Assembly: GCA_015478945.1 (NCBI GenBank)
Contig: JABUQX010078302.1
Location: 1-32,612 of the forward strand
Length of the DNA stretch: 32,612 nt
Direction of reading: 5' to 3'
Origin: Trachelipus rathkii
Lineage: Eukaryota > Arthropoda > Malacostraca > Isopoda > Trachelipodidae
Shown here: piece by piece, positions 1-9,960 of the stretch
Layout: each line of letters begins with the position of its first letter
Position numbering within the stretch: the stretch's first letter is position 1
Notes under the pieces: model-generated
The model's database searches: none
Told to the model about the DNA's origin: nothing
The model's input: only the letters and a program-made list of their open reading frames with translations
Position numbers and translations under genes: made by a program

Positions 1-20
1 AGAGAGAGAGAGAGAGAGAA
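1..20. repeat. (GA)n microsatellite, cut by window edge
   Basis: An uninterrupted AG/GA dinucleotide run that begins at or before the first base of the window. Confidence 0.95.
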
Positions 21-300
21 CTGGAGGACTCACTAGCTTCTTAATTTGGCGCCCACGCCAAAGAAACGGAACACCATTAGGAATAATTACACTATTCAGT
101 ATCCTTCAGTACAGAAACCAAACTAAACCCAAGAATGCCCATTCCAACATCATTATAATTAAAAACCCCACGTACCCCCGACAGGATCCCTCTGCAACCC
201 CCTAACAGTCCAAGTCGCCACAGCGTGGCACAAATATTCCTTCCTCTCTCTCTTCCGATCGCATTCCGAAATCTATAATCACAGATTCCAACATATAACA
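21..300. other. Unassigned single-copy-looking sequence
   Basis: Mixed-composition sequence between two microsatellites. A 69-codon reading frame lies on the minus strand at 92-301, but it shows no recognisable domain and no splice or start context. I see no supported gene here. Confidence 0.5.
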
Positions 301-659
301 CTCACGCGCACGCACACAAACACACGACCTACACACACACATACACGCGCGCACACATACACACACACACAAAAAAACATATTATATATAAATATAATAT
401 ATATATATATATAATATATATAATATTCAATATTAATATATATTTTTATATATATATTATATATATATATATAATAATATCAATATATAAATATATAATA
501 TATTATATATATATATATATATCATATATATATATATATATATATTATAGTATATATAAAATATATATATAACTATATATATATATATATAAATATATAT
601 ATATAATATATATATTATATATATTAATATATATTATATATATATAGTATATATAATAT

Positions 660-690
<31 letters not shown>

Positions 691-830
691 CTATATATTA
701 TAAAATTATATATATATATATATTTTAGTATATATTTATCAATATAATATATAATATTATCTTATATATTAATTATATATATATTATATAATATAATATA
801 TAGTACATTTTCCTTTAATAAAAATATATA
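301..830. repeat. (CA)n then long interrupted (TA)n microsatellite
   Basis: About 70 bases of CA-rich repeat (301-371) run directly into about 450 bases of almost pure TA repeat broken by single-base insertions. The TA part is self-complementary throughout and could extrude as many alternative hairpins. The irregular interruptions fit either old slippage or sequencing error in a dinucleotide tract. Confidence 0.95.
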
Positions 831-1169
831 TATAAGAATAGAATAAAACGAAACTGGTAGGCCCCTTTCATTGACTCTCATAGAATACGAACTAAATCCG
901 CTTCCCCAATAAATGACTTTCCGCTCTTAACAAAGCAAGACCGACAATTACAAAACAGATGCAGCAAATATTTTAATCCTAGATTTTCCCACTAGAAATT
1001 GAAACCTTAATTAAATTTAAAGAAGCTCCACCGATATAATAGACACAAAATCATAAGCAAGCAAAACATCGAACCCTATAAGCAATAGAAAAAAAAATAA
1101 CCTAATCAACTCAAATAAGAAAAAGAATTGGCAACAGTAGTAGTAGGAGAGGGATATTGGAGCACGAAA
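831..1169. other. Unassigned AT-rich sequence
   Basis: This is non-repetitive, AT-rich sequence between the TA microsatellite and the first minisatellite block. I recognise no open frame, RNA gene or mobile element in it. The start of the composite repeat is placed just after it, where the reiterated GACCGCGACCTTTTT motif begins. Confidence 0.4.
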
Positions 1170-1590
1170 GTGACCGCGACCTTTTTGACCTTTTTTTGAC
1201 CGCGACCTTTTTGACCTTTTAACCTTTTTTGTGGCAACCCTGAATTTTTCTACCTTAAATTTGTTTATTTTGGCTTAAGAAACCTTTTTTGAGACCCGAT
1301 TATTTGAGAACCCCGGGGAATTTTGTTTGAGAATCCGGATTTTTTATGGAGAACGCTCTGGACTTTTATTGAGAAACCGATTGTTTTGCAGAACACCAAT
1401 TTTTTGAGAAAACCCTAAAATTTTTATGAGAAACCCTAATTTATTTGAGAACCCTAATTTTTTGAGAACCCTAATTTTTTGAGAACCCTAATTTTTTGAG
1501 AACCCTAATTTTTTCGGCAACCCTAATTTTTCGGCAACCCAATTTTCGGTAAACCCTAAATTTTTTTGCAAACCCTTTCGCGAAGAAAGG
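1170..1590 (+). repeat. Block A: minisatellite with unit AACCCTAATTTTTTGAG
   Basis: A tandem array of a roughly 17-base unit. It opens with degenerate copies (GACCGCGACCTTTTT, then GAGAACCCCGGGG-like variants), becomes regular around 1,440-1,510, and ends in copies where GAG is replaced by CGGC. An inverted copy lies at 13,656-13,985. The unit contains AACCCTAA, which resembles a plant telobox, but the period and the T-run are not those of any telomeric repeat. This is the outermost block of the left composite repeat. Confidence 0.9.
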
Positions 1591-2440
1591 TTTGGACGGC
1601 CAATAGCGGTTTGCGTCAGCAACCGTTGTACGTATTACCCCCGCCTCATGTTTTATTGCCCACCCTAAGTTTTTTATCGGATCCGTGGGTCGGAATTTCT
1701 TTGGCCCACGGTAATTTTTGCTTACCCTTTGATCTAACCGGGACGCAATTTGTTGGCCCTACGTTTAATTTGGCTACCCTTTGGCCTTCCATGGTCAATT
1801 TTGACCACGGTAATTTTTGGCTGACCTTTAGGGGCTTAGCCGATGCGTCAATTTCGTTGGCCCACGGTAAATTTTTGCCTCCCTTTGGTCTTCCATGGGT
1901 CAATTTTTTGTACCCACCACTAAATGTCGATCAAATCCCTCTTGGTATTATCCCATGGTCAAACCTTTTTGCCGTCACCGTAAATTTTTATATTTCTTTC
2001 AGGGGCTTACCACTATGTTTTTTTATGTGTTTACTGTTTTGACCCCATGGATATTTCGGTCTTAAACTTGCACATACGTAGCCTATAGGTCCCATCTTTT
2101 TGGCCCCACCGGTAATCTTTGGCATCTCTTCCTTTAGGACATTAGCCCCAGTTGTATTTGATTCCTTTTTACCTTTGTTGGACCCATGACATTTCTGTGT
2201 TTTTTGTTTCAAGACGTTGCCAATAATCCATGGGCAATATTTGCCCACGGTAATTTTTTATCCTTCACTTATTTAGGCGGACATACGCCCTTTTTTGATG
2301 TCCTTAACCCGTTCGGTTTGACCCATAGATAATTTACGGTCTGACGCTTGCCGATATAGCCTGGGGTCAATTTTTTGACCCAACCGCTAACTTGATGGCT
2401 TTGATGGTTCCCCAGAAACCACCGTAAGAAGTATCATATG
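1591..2440 (+). repeat. Block B: ~48-base minisatellite with CCCATGG and CCCACGG
   Basis: The block begins with an approximately 75-base non-tandem link (1,591-1,665) that is mirrored at 13,568-13,655. It then continues as degenerate tandem copies in which CCCATGGTCAATTTTT alternates with CCCACGGTAATTTTTG, separated by ACCCTTTGGTCTT-like spacers. A 158-codon open frame crosses the array (1,566-2,042). Its translation only reiterates the same short peptide pattern, as expected for a minisatellite without stops, so I do not call it a gene. The inverted counterpart is 12,840-13,567, and a short remnant occurs twice more near 27.8 and 28.6 kb. Confidence 0.88.
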
Positions 2441-2640
2441 ATCGTTTTCTAATTATGTGTCTATGGAGTATTAGATGATGCCAGGTGAGTTGCCACAGTG
2501 ATGGCCAATGAAAGTGCCAAAAGTCAATATCGAGTGGCCACATTAGTGAGTGGCCATGGTGCCAAGTGAGTGGCCACTAAGTGGCAAAATGAGTCACATA
2601 TGGCTAACTGAGTGGCCCTTTTTTTTTCAAAGCCTTCTTA
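2441..2640 (+). repeat. Block C: short repeats of GTGGCCA / GTGCCAAGTGAG
   Basis: The motif GTGGCCAC or GTGCCAAGTGAGTGG recurs at roughly 12-20 base spacing between about 2,480 and 2,625. The minus-strand counterpart at 12,605-12,775 uses the same words (TGGCACT, GGCAACTCA) in a different order and number, so the two arms have evolved separately in this block. Confidence 0.8.
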
Positions 2641-2850
2641 GACTACCGCCCTCCCTTCGAGCCCTATGAAATAGCTCTAAACACTGGGTGTCTACCCCTA
2701 AGGATTATGCACAGGTAAATGAGGATCGTAATTGGTATATTACAACCTGCTAGGAAATGCTTCCTACTATGATTAGTTCCTTTTTCTAACACTTATACAC
2801 ACATATGTACACTTTATAAGCGCTTACACCTGTCTTACACTTTCCATAAC
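2641..2850 (+). repeat. Block D: link with GGTGTCTACCCCTA
   Basis: A short, mostly non-tandem link. The core GGGTGTCTACCCCTA near 2,686-2,700 is found inverted at 12,545-12,561. After about 2,740 the left arm carries sequence with no partner in the right arm, which instead has unrelated sequence at about 12,190-12,500. Confidence 0.65.
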
Positions 2851-3243
2851 ACTTACAAAATTAGAACACATGTATTCAGCTTCACACACTCATCGCAACC
2901 CACACAGGCAGATGCACTTTCACTTACACTCACAACAAACCGATATTTTTGATGCCCATCAACGATTAGAATGACCTTCAAGCTCATTATTGTCTCAGCA
3001 TCAAATGTCGCCTCAGGCGATTGATGCCCCAACTTTTGATGCTCCATCATAAATGCCTCAGCAGTTGATGCCGTCAATCTTTGACAAGGTATCAATACTT
3101 GTTTGATCGCTCACTCTTTGATGTGCCGTCATCTTTGAGCACCAACTCTATATTGTATGATTGTCATCTGTTGGATGAAATCACATCTTTGATGGCCAGT
3201 GCTCTACCCCGAATCGAGAAACAGAGTTAATCATTTAAATGTC
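2851..3243 (+). repeat. Block E: TTTGATG / CATCAA repeats
   Basis: Many copies of TTTGATGCC and its complement CATCAA, several of them forming small imperfect palindromes such as TTGATGCCCATCAA near 2,949. The right arm keeps only about 60-80 bases of this block (12,130-12,200), so the left copy is expanded or the right one contracted. An 80-codon minus-strand frame here has no recognisable content. Confidence 0.7.
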
Positions 3244-3535
3244 TAACCTATGTTAATATGAGACTATATCAACCTGGACGCAGCCTATGATATCTCTCCT
3301 TCCCGCGTGAAGTTCCCCCGAACCGCAGAGGCCGGGTGAGGGGCGCGGCAGGTGCACCAGGACGAAGCGCGACGCGTGCTGCTCTCGCAGGGCGGCAATT
3401 TTCCGCGTACTGCTGCTCCGCCGCCGTTGCGCTGTTAGTCCGAGCCGCAAATTATTTAGCGTCACGTCTCGCCCACGCGCCGCGTGCGCCCGCAAGGCGC
3501 AATATTCCCAGCCCGCCGCGTGCGCCCGTATATAC
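3244..3535 (+). repeat. Blocks F-G: CCTGGACGCAGC link and GC-rich ~43-base repeats
   Basis: A link containing CTAACCTATGTT and CACCTGGACGCAGC-like words leads into a strongly GC- and CpG-rich tract with recurring GCGCAATATTCCC and CCGCGTGCGCCCG. The matching inverted tract is 11,861-12,097. Open frames run through both strands only because GC-rich sequence lacks stops. The same link and GC-rich words reappear as the shoulders of the palindromes at 25.07 and 31.07 kb. Confidence 0.8.
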
Positions 3536-3895
3536 TATAACGTCTGTCATTTTTTATTTCATTAAACTATATTTTTCATAAATATTTTTAATTGCGCAAT
3601 AATTATATCTAAAGTGACATTAAAAACATTATTAATTGTCAATACTTTTAAACATTTTATTAAAAACATTTTAGTTTTACTAAATTATAGGAGAAAACAA
3701 AATGTTTTCTGAGTGTTTTGCTTCAAGTTTTGCTAAATAAAAAATATCAAATTTTTAAAAAAATTGTATGTATGGCAGAAAAAGAGGTAGATGTATTCTA
3801 TAAAATGAATTTCTTTTACTACAGCTGCAATACAAAATTTATTAAAACAATACTTAACATAAATGTGAAAAATAAAATCAAGTGAAATCAAGTAG
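3536..3895 (+). repeat. Block H: AT-rich link
   Basis: AT-rich sequence following the GC tract, with no frame or tandem period that I can define. Its position matches 11,531-11,860 in the other arm, where similar words (TTTTTATAAAAA, AATGAAATTTT-like) occur on the opposite strand. It is assigned mainly by order. Confidence 0.5.
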
Positions 3896-4640
3896 AGTTA
3901 TGTCAAGCCAAGTCAACAAAGGGCTTTATATGCTTTTGTTTTACTGCTTTAACTGCTTTAACTCATGTCTTTTTTACTGCTATACTACAATAGTTACATG
4001 CTTTAAACTATATGGGTTTTGAAGCTAGGATGCTTAATAGAACATCAGAATATATTTCAATTTACAGATTAAACGTGACCTTAAGAAGTCAGTAGAATCA
4101 ACGGTAAAATCAAAGGTAGGAGGTGTGACCTAGAGCAGAGTCAGATTGAGGAGGCTTGTAATGAGCTTTTTGTTGTTGAAATCTGCTGTTAAGACTGGAC
4201 TTTAAGACTCAATGTTATTGTAGTAAAGGCTGTCTTCAAGAACTCGTATGTTTTATCTGAGCTTTCAACTCATAATAATATTATATTAACTATTTAGGTC
4301 ATTACCGTTAAGAGCAAGTAAATTCAGTGGGTATATGATGATCAAGTAAATGAGTATTTGACGGATAAACACCAGGGGGGATTAAAGTATGCCTTTTATG
4401 TTTTTTACACTGCGTTTTGACGTGCTTTAGAACACGCTTTGGTCTGACATTTAACTGCTTTTCGAGACTTGTTCTTCTTTACTTGCTTGTTACTTTGTTC
4501 TGCTGCTTTAGCATCTACTTGGCAGCTTAATCTTGTATCTGCTTCATTATGGTGGTTGTAGAGGACTATCATTGCACGTGGTCTGCTTTTAAAGCTTGCG
4601 TATTATTAAGCAGTAGATCCCTAGCCTATTAAACCTGAAT
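3896..4640 (+). repeat. Block I: satellite with TTTACTGCTTTAACTCATG and ACACC..GGGGG boxes
   Basis: Repeated TTTACTGCTTTAACT words alternate with a box around AGGTGTGACC and AACACCAGGGGGGATT. The same satellite occurs inverted at 10,901-11,530, again inverted at 27,100-27,780, and direct at 28,606-29,230. In the clearer copies the CACC/CCCC box recurs about every 150-200 bases. This left copy is the most degraded of the four. Confidence 0.8.
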
Positions 4641-5350
4641 TGTTGTATAACTCAGAATATGAATTAAATTAAGCAACATATGATTTTTTTTCTTTTATTT
4701 TTTGTTCGGGTTATTATTTTGTTTATAATTTTAATTCACGTCCTTCATATTATTTTACTATTTTAATGTCGTTAGTTTTTTGATATATTGTGACCTGGTT
4801 GTATTATTGGTTGTTTGATCTTGTATGTTTAAAGAATTTTCTTATTTTCACTCTTACAGAGGCCTCCTAACTTCTTTGGAATTATTTTATTGTGTGATTA
4901 GTTATGTTCATACTATTCTATTTAGATTAAGACATATATTAGTATTAAACGATTTTTTATTAATTTTTTAATAATTATAATACTTACCTATTTATTTATA
5001 ACTCAGCCTTTTGGTTTTATTAAATTCTAAAGGCTTATTTATACAATCAACAACATACGGCCACCATCCGCAACACGACATGGGCGTTGCTATCGGAACA
5101 CACACACCGGCTTGTAGTTATTCATTACATTGTGGTTATGTCTGAGGTTTTTAGCGTTTTTGGCGTTCTGTGTATGTAATTCAGATCGTGAGTGTGCATT
5201 TGTGTGGTTTGTCTCTTATCTGGAAAATTGAACTTTGCGTCCAGATACATGGGGAACAACCTGAAGATGGGAACTTAATTGTAGTCGAATCTGTTGAGTA
5301 TATCTGCGGAAGAATGAACGGTATATGAATAGTGAGTAGTATCTTAAGAG
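4641..5350. other. Block J (T-rich) and unassigned sequence
   Basis: A TTTTATTT-rich stretch at about 4,685-4,760 corresponds to the AAATAAAA stretch at 10,670-10,880 in the inverted arm. The remainder (4,760-5,350) has mixed composition, with no supported gene, RNA or element. It has no clear partner in the right arm, where an unrelated insertion-like island sits instead (10,100-10,640). Confidence 0.5.
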
Positions 5351-5500
5351 TAGTACTATATATATATGATAATCGTATATATATGATATAAATATACCAT
5401 AATATATATGGTAGTAGTATATATACGTGTACTAGTTTATATATGTTAATATATAATATGATTTATATTAATATAAATATATATATATTGAATAATATCT
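5351..5500. repeat. Interrupted (TA)n microsatellite
   Basis: Several short TATATA runs separated by GTAGTA, GATAA and similar words. No inverted partner is seen at the corresponding place in the right arm. Confidence 0.85.
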
Positions 5501-6699
5501 TCATCCTCCCCTTTGGTCTCAACAAAAGACCTGGGGGGTCAGCGTGGCCGTGGACGTGCATCAAAAAAGAAAAGCATAAGCAGAAGAACATGGGTAAAAA
5601 AGTCGAAAAGAATAGCACACTCACACACCACACACCATCTCACTCACAACCCAATCCTGTACCATATCAAAATAGTAAGTAGACGCAACTCGACAGCCAC
5701 AACCGTCAACATATACAGAACTATACCAACACCAATTCAGAAGAGCCTTCATTAGAAGGACGTCTCTATAAACGAACGTGACCCCACTACACTGTCAATA
5801 AGGTATAGAGCATCAGCTTCAATCTAATAAAAGCATTCTTATATACCCATTCTGAGACCCAGAGAAACGTGCCACACAACCATTACATACTCAACACTTA
5901 TACCTATCCAACAAACACACCCCACACACACACACCAGATTTTCACGACCTTTACACTCAACCTCTAACAGAATTTTTATACTTAACACACATCCTTTTT
6001 TCCTGACGCCTCATGGCCAAAAACTCAACGCTTTCTCTCCCTCGATGACGAATTCCTTTCTTGACTTCAAATACGGCAACTTGCTTATATCTTAGCTGTG
6101 TTCGGGCCACGACAGTCCGGTGCGGGTTATTCTCCATACACTACTACGTCGGCAACACATAAAAACTACATCACCTTAACAAAGCCGACTCATCATATCT
6201 ATTGGGTCCTTTCCAACCGATTGACCAAAACCATCTCGATAAAATGACTTTCCAGAATTGGTACTATCTGACATACTACATGATTTTAGACTTTAACATA
6301 CTCAACGGACAGATTGTACTTTACATCTCACAACAACAGATTTTTACTTACAGCACACGACGCGAGTACCTTAAATTTACTTTAACACAGCATGATGTCT
6401 TACTTACATCGCACACAGATTTCCTTTTAGGTCTGCAATCACACCAGGATTTCACATGTACACACTATTATTCTTGCCACAGCCAACGGGTTTTTCTTTA
6501 CTTGACACGTATGCTAGGAGAGCATAACAAGACACACACAACAACCACCAACCCACGAAGCCAAAGGGCCACAACTGGGTTGGAAAAAATCAACAACCCA
6601 ACGAAACACGAGACGCGGAATCCCAACTTCACCTGCACAGTAGACAGAGCCATACCTATTTTCAGAAACCGCACTACTTAAACCAAACAGCTACGAAAC
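5501..6699 (+). repeat. Block L: CA-rich region with CACAGATTTACTTACA words
   Basis: After about 100 bases of unassigned sequence the region becomes CACA/ACAC-rich. Between about 6,310 and 6,500 it contains degenerate copies of a 20-base word around CACAGATTTTTACTTACA. The same word is found inverted at 9,331-9,960 and direct, much clearer, at 29,640-29,780. Reading frames at 5,443-5,755 and 6,202-6,681 are low-complexity products of this composition, rich in T, H, S and N, so I do not call them genes. Confidence 0.7.
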
Positions 6700-7075
6700 A
6701 CACTTTACACAAATTAAATGTATAATTGATTCAATTAAAATGAACAGTATTATAATGTTTTAAATATAATATTAAACAATATAATGAAGAATTGATTTAG
6801 AATCTTTTATACAATCAAAATATAAATTTTAAACATCAAAGATATTACTGTTTAAACTCATCTATACCATCATATGGTCCATTTCTATTATAGTTTCTCT
6901 TGAACAAAGTAATCTTTACATAACATTTCAAACTGTTATCATAAATTTGATCTTGAGATGTCCATAAACATTTTATAATCTAACATAAATTTAACAACTA
7001 TAATCTTTTTTTTAATTTTGAAATTTGTACAGTTATTAAAAAACATAATTTTACTATTATTACTCTATCCGTAAA
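6700..7075 (+). repeat. Block M: AT-rich inner end of left composite repeat
   Basis: AT-rich sequence with no tandem period, in the position held by block M elsewhere (29,861-30,420, and inverted at 8,390-8,570). Word similarity to those copies is weak here, so the assignment rests on order. Confidence 0.35.
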
Positions 7076-8293
7076 TGAAAAGCAATAAACAGAACAGGCT
7101 AGGACAGTATCCGTTATAAGGTCAGTCTCAGCCCACTAGCACCTCAATAAGCAGTTGCAGCAGAAAGCTTATCCCAGATATCAAGTTTATTGTGGTACTG
7201 AATATTGAAAACATTATTTGCTGTATATCACTTTATCATCGGGATTAGCGATGGTTAGTATATATGTATAATGGAACTAAGTTAGTATAATTGATTTTTG
7301 TGAGTGTCATTAATGACTGGCGCAGGCGAGGCGAGATAAATTGAGAGATCAACATGAACGTTAGCGTTTGCGTTTGCATAAACAATATACACAATTGAAG
7401 AATTATATGGCAGGATAATAAAGATCATTCGTCGGAGTGAGTTTTTTTCTAATATAATAACATGAATTTCAAATTACATTTTATAATTGAGAGACATATT
7501 TTGGCGCTGCCATGGGATACGAAGAGTGTTTAAACTGAAAAATGACGGTTGTATTCAGCGACAGTAAATATTAATGTAGAAGTAACTTGTGAGTGAAGTT
7601 TTCTATTGAATTAATGGATTTGGATCTCTGATTGTGGTACCATAAACAACATGAGCCAAGCGAGCGAGTGAGAACACAAGAATCACCAACTTCGTTTACC
7701 AGAGTACGGTGAGATACTGAACCATCGTCTTCCCGCTTAAATTACTGGTCCGTAGCTGTTGGAAAGGTGAACATAGAAATCACTTACCCGCCCGCTAAAT
7801 CTTAGGACTTAGAATTCCGCGCTTTTATATTTTCTTTACTGTTAAAAAACCGGTCTACCGCGTGTGGCGATTTAGCTGCTCCACATTAATTGCATTCAAT
7901 CTTCGTGCAGGATTCAAGAATAATACTTTCAAACCTGTGTACTGCTTAATGATAGACTCTCTGTGAAACACATGCTTTGTTCAAGTGCGAGACAAATCGA
8001 CGTATAAACAAGGGGAATACCAATTAAATTGGTAGAAGGCCTAAAGAATTGTGAATAGCGAAATAAGCCAAAGGTTTTGTTAAAGTCACACCTGTAGTCG
8101 TTATTACAGAAAAGAGCCGTCTGCACAGCTGATGAAGAGATGAGGATTGTTGGACCTGGTATTGAGAGTCCTAAAAACTCGTGCGCAACCAAGGCGGATT
8201 AAACAAACAGGTATTCACGAACAAATAATAAAAGTTAGGAGCTGAAAGTACCTTTAAATTTTCAACTCTCATTTATGGTCTCTATTGTCACAG
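7076..8293. other. Single-copy spacer upstream of the BRPF-like exon
   Basis: This is the least repetitive stretch of the first 14 kb, with mixed composition and no microsatellite. I find no second exon that I can name. A plausible donor-like ACGGTGAGA occurs near 7,705 but without recognisable coding sequence before it. An 87-codon minus-strand frame at 7,929-8,192 shows no domain. The most economical reading is intron of the gene whose exon begins at about 8,294. Confidence 0.5.
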
Positions 8294-8370
8294 AGCAGCG
8301 AAATGTCTCAGTTAATTTGTACGGCTTAGTATGGGCAAAGTGCAGAGGATATCCTTGGTATCCTGCTCTT
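8294..8370 (+). CDS. BRPF1: Internal exon of a BRPF1/Br140-like gene: start of the PWWP domain
   Basis: Reading from 8,296 gives 25 codons without a stop, ending LVWAKCRGYPWYPAL at 8,326-8,370. The exon is followed at once by the consensus donor GTAAGT and preceded by a plausible acceptor (TCTATTGTCACAG, 8,281-8,293). The first two bases of the exon would complete a codon begun upstream. That peptide is the signature start of the C-terminal PWWP domain in the BRPF family (vertebrate BRPF1/BRD1/BRPF3, Drosophila Br140), where YPWYP is the local form of the name motif. These nuclear proteins scaffold MOZ/MORF-type histone acetyltransferase complexes, and their PWWP domain binds H3 trimethylated at lysine 36. 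The upstream PHD fingers and bromodomain, and the rest of the PWWP domain, are not in view. The exon lies between two inverted composite repeats. The alternative is an exon fragment captured or duplicated by the repeat. The acceptor choice is less certain than the donor. Confidence 0.82.
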
Positions 8371-8376
8371 GTAAGT
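8371..8376 (+). promoter_or_regulatory. 5' splice donor of the BRPF-like exon
   Basis: GTAAGT directly follows a phase-0 codon boundary (PAL|), the point after which BRPF proteins continue with isoleucine-rich PWWP sequence. It matches the eukaryotic donor consensus exactly and fixes the exon end. No matching downstream exon was recognised in the remaining 24 kb. Confidence 0.8.
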
Positions 8377-8389
8377 TTTTTTAATGTAC

Positions 8390-8570
8390 TAGTATATAAT
8401 AAAAGAAATCCAAATTATAAAAACTTTGAAATATTTGTTTTTAGTTAACCATCGAGCGAAAATAATAAAATGTAAGTGGAAATAATTGTTTATTTTTAAA
8501 TTAAAAAACTTAGAATGATTTTTCAATAAAATAACCAATGTTTATCGAATGTGAGGCAGGGGAGTGAAGA
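8390..8570 (-). repeat. Block M': inner end of right composite repeat
   Basis: Read on the minus strand, this stretch shares a series of words in the same order with 30,225-30,340 (AATCATTTAAGTTTTT-like, AAAAATAACAATTAT-like, ATATTTCAAAGTTTTT). This places the inner edge of the right-hand composite repeat within about 20 bases of the exon's splice donor. Confidence 0.6.
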
Positions 8571-9330
8571 ACCATTCACATTTTAAAATGTTATTATTTT
8601 TTTATGATCAATCTCTTGTTAACCTCTTATCGGATCCGCTAGAAGATGATAGTTAGGAACGACTAATCAATAGACAAAACGTGGCATAGCCTTCGGCCAT
8701 AAAGATAAAAGATGTTGGCGCTGAGCTAGGAGAGACGACCACTGTCTGAGACTGACTTCTTTCATAGAGATTTACCTAATTGGCACTTTAAGAGTATTGG
8801 ATCGTTAAATTAATTATCTATAGAACTGTTAATAAGTGTCGGTTTATTAAGGAACCTTGCATTTAGAGATATATTACAGTAACCAAAGATTGAGATTTAT
8901 TAGCCAGACATCTTGTCTAGATTATAAATAAGACTGTTAAAATAATAATATTAACAATAAAAGTATTAAGAAACAGGTTGATTAATACATTTAAAGAAGT
9001 TTTCTATTGTTTCAAGAGGAGATTATATGTGATTGGGAATGTCTATTTATTAGCGGGAAAGTGTGAAATATGAAGCGCGGAGAACATTATCACATATGAA
9101 ATTACTGTTCAGTTTCAATTTGTAGGGAAATAGTAGTATATATCAGCTGACTTAGATGTGGTAAAGTGTTGGTAATATTTAAAAGAAACACTTGAATTAG
9201 TGTGATAGCAGGAGAAGAGGGTATATAAGTTGTTTATAGAGTAAGCACGCACTCTCATCGAGGCGGTTCTGGTATACAGAAATTCGTGTACAGTTAGAAG
9301 AATGTAGCGTGGTGTGACTGGAGTGAGTAA
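8571..9330. other. Unassigned intronic-looking sequence
   Basis: AT-rich and mixed sequence with no frame, tRNA or element that I recognise. It lies between blocks M' and L' of the right arm. No clear mirror partner was seen in the left arm, so it may be arm-specific or degraded. Confidence 0.4.
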
Positions 9331-9960
9331 GTGCAAAGAGCCATAAGCGAGTGTGTGTGTGGGTGGTGTAGGGCTGTCGTGATGTCAGTTTGGTGTCGTG
9401 TGTGTGTGTGTGTGATAAGTAAAATCTGGTGTTGGTGACTGTAGAGTAAATCTGTGGGTGCTCATAGTTACAATCTGTGTCGCTGTAGAGTAAGAATCTG
9501 TGGTGTTTGGTTTGAGGTAATGTGCTGCTGTACAGTGTAAAAATACATGCTGTGTTGAGTGTTGATAGTAAAGATCGTTGTGGAGTGGTTAATGGTAAAT
9601 TCTTGTGTGTAACGTGTGAGAAAGTAGATACTATGTGTGTGTTGTGAGACTGTCGTATAAGCGTAAGATATCAGTGGTGTATAGCATACGTGAGCGCGAA
9701 ACATGTCGACGTGGATGAGAGTAAATAGATCTGTTGTGATCGTGTGTGGGGTGTGTCCACACTTATAGTACGAATGTAGGCGATCCTTTATGAGGTGTGA
9801 AAGATGGTAAGTGACGAGATAAAGCAAATGGAAGGGTGTGTGATAGACTATGTTAGTGGAATAGCATAGAGATGTGAATATTGATAGGTATCCAAATGAG
9901 TATGCAATATCGGTGTTGGTGTTGTTTGTGTGTGGTGTGGTGTGTGAGCGTATGTGTGCG
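9331..9960 (-). repeat. Block L': GT-rich region with GTAAATCTGTG words
   Basis: Rich in GTGTG, with recurring GTAAATCTGTGG and GTAAGAATCTGTGGTG words, the complements of the CACAGATTTACTTACA words of block L. The 119-codon minus-strand frame at 9,468-9,827 is low-complexity T/H/S/Y sequence produced by this composition and is not called as a gene. Confidence 0.75.

Noticed and set aside
1170..1590. Interstitial telomere
   Set aside because: AACCCTAA occurs once per ~17-base unit with a long T-run between. Neither TTAGG (arthropod) nor TTTAGGG tandem repeats are present.
1566..2042. 158-codon open frame on the plus strand
   Set aside because: It lies inside the ~48-base minisatellite and its translation simply reiterates the unit. 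The inverted arm gives a different frame on the other strand.
6202..6681. 159-codon open frame on the plus strand
   Set aside because: Low-complexity T/H/Y/S-rich product of CA-rich block L, with no domain, no splice context, and equivalent frames in the other copies that are not conserved in sequence.
7929..8192. 87-codon minus-strand frame next to the BRPF-like exon
   Set aside because: No recognisable domain or splice signals, and it is antisense to the supported exon. Chance length is adequate to explain it.
9468..9827. 119-codon open frame on the minus strand
   Set aside because: GT/CA-rich repeat translation, the same explanation as the frame in the left arm.
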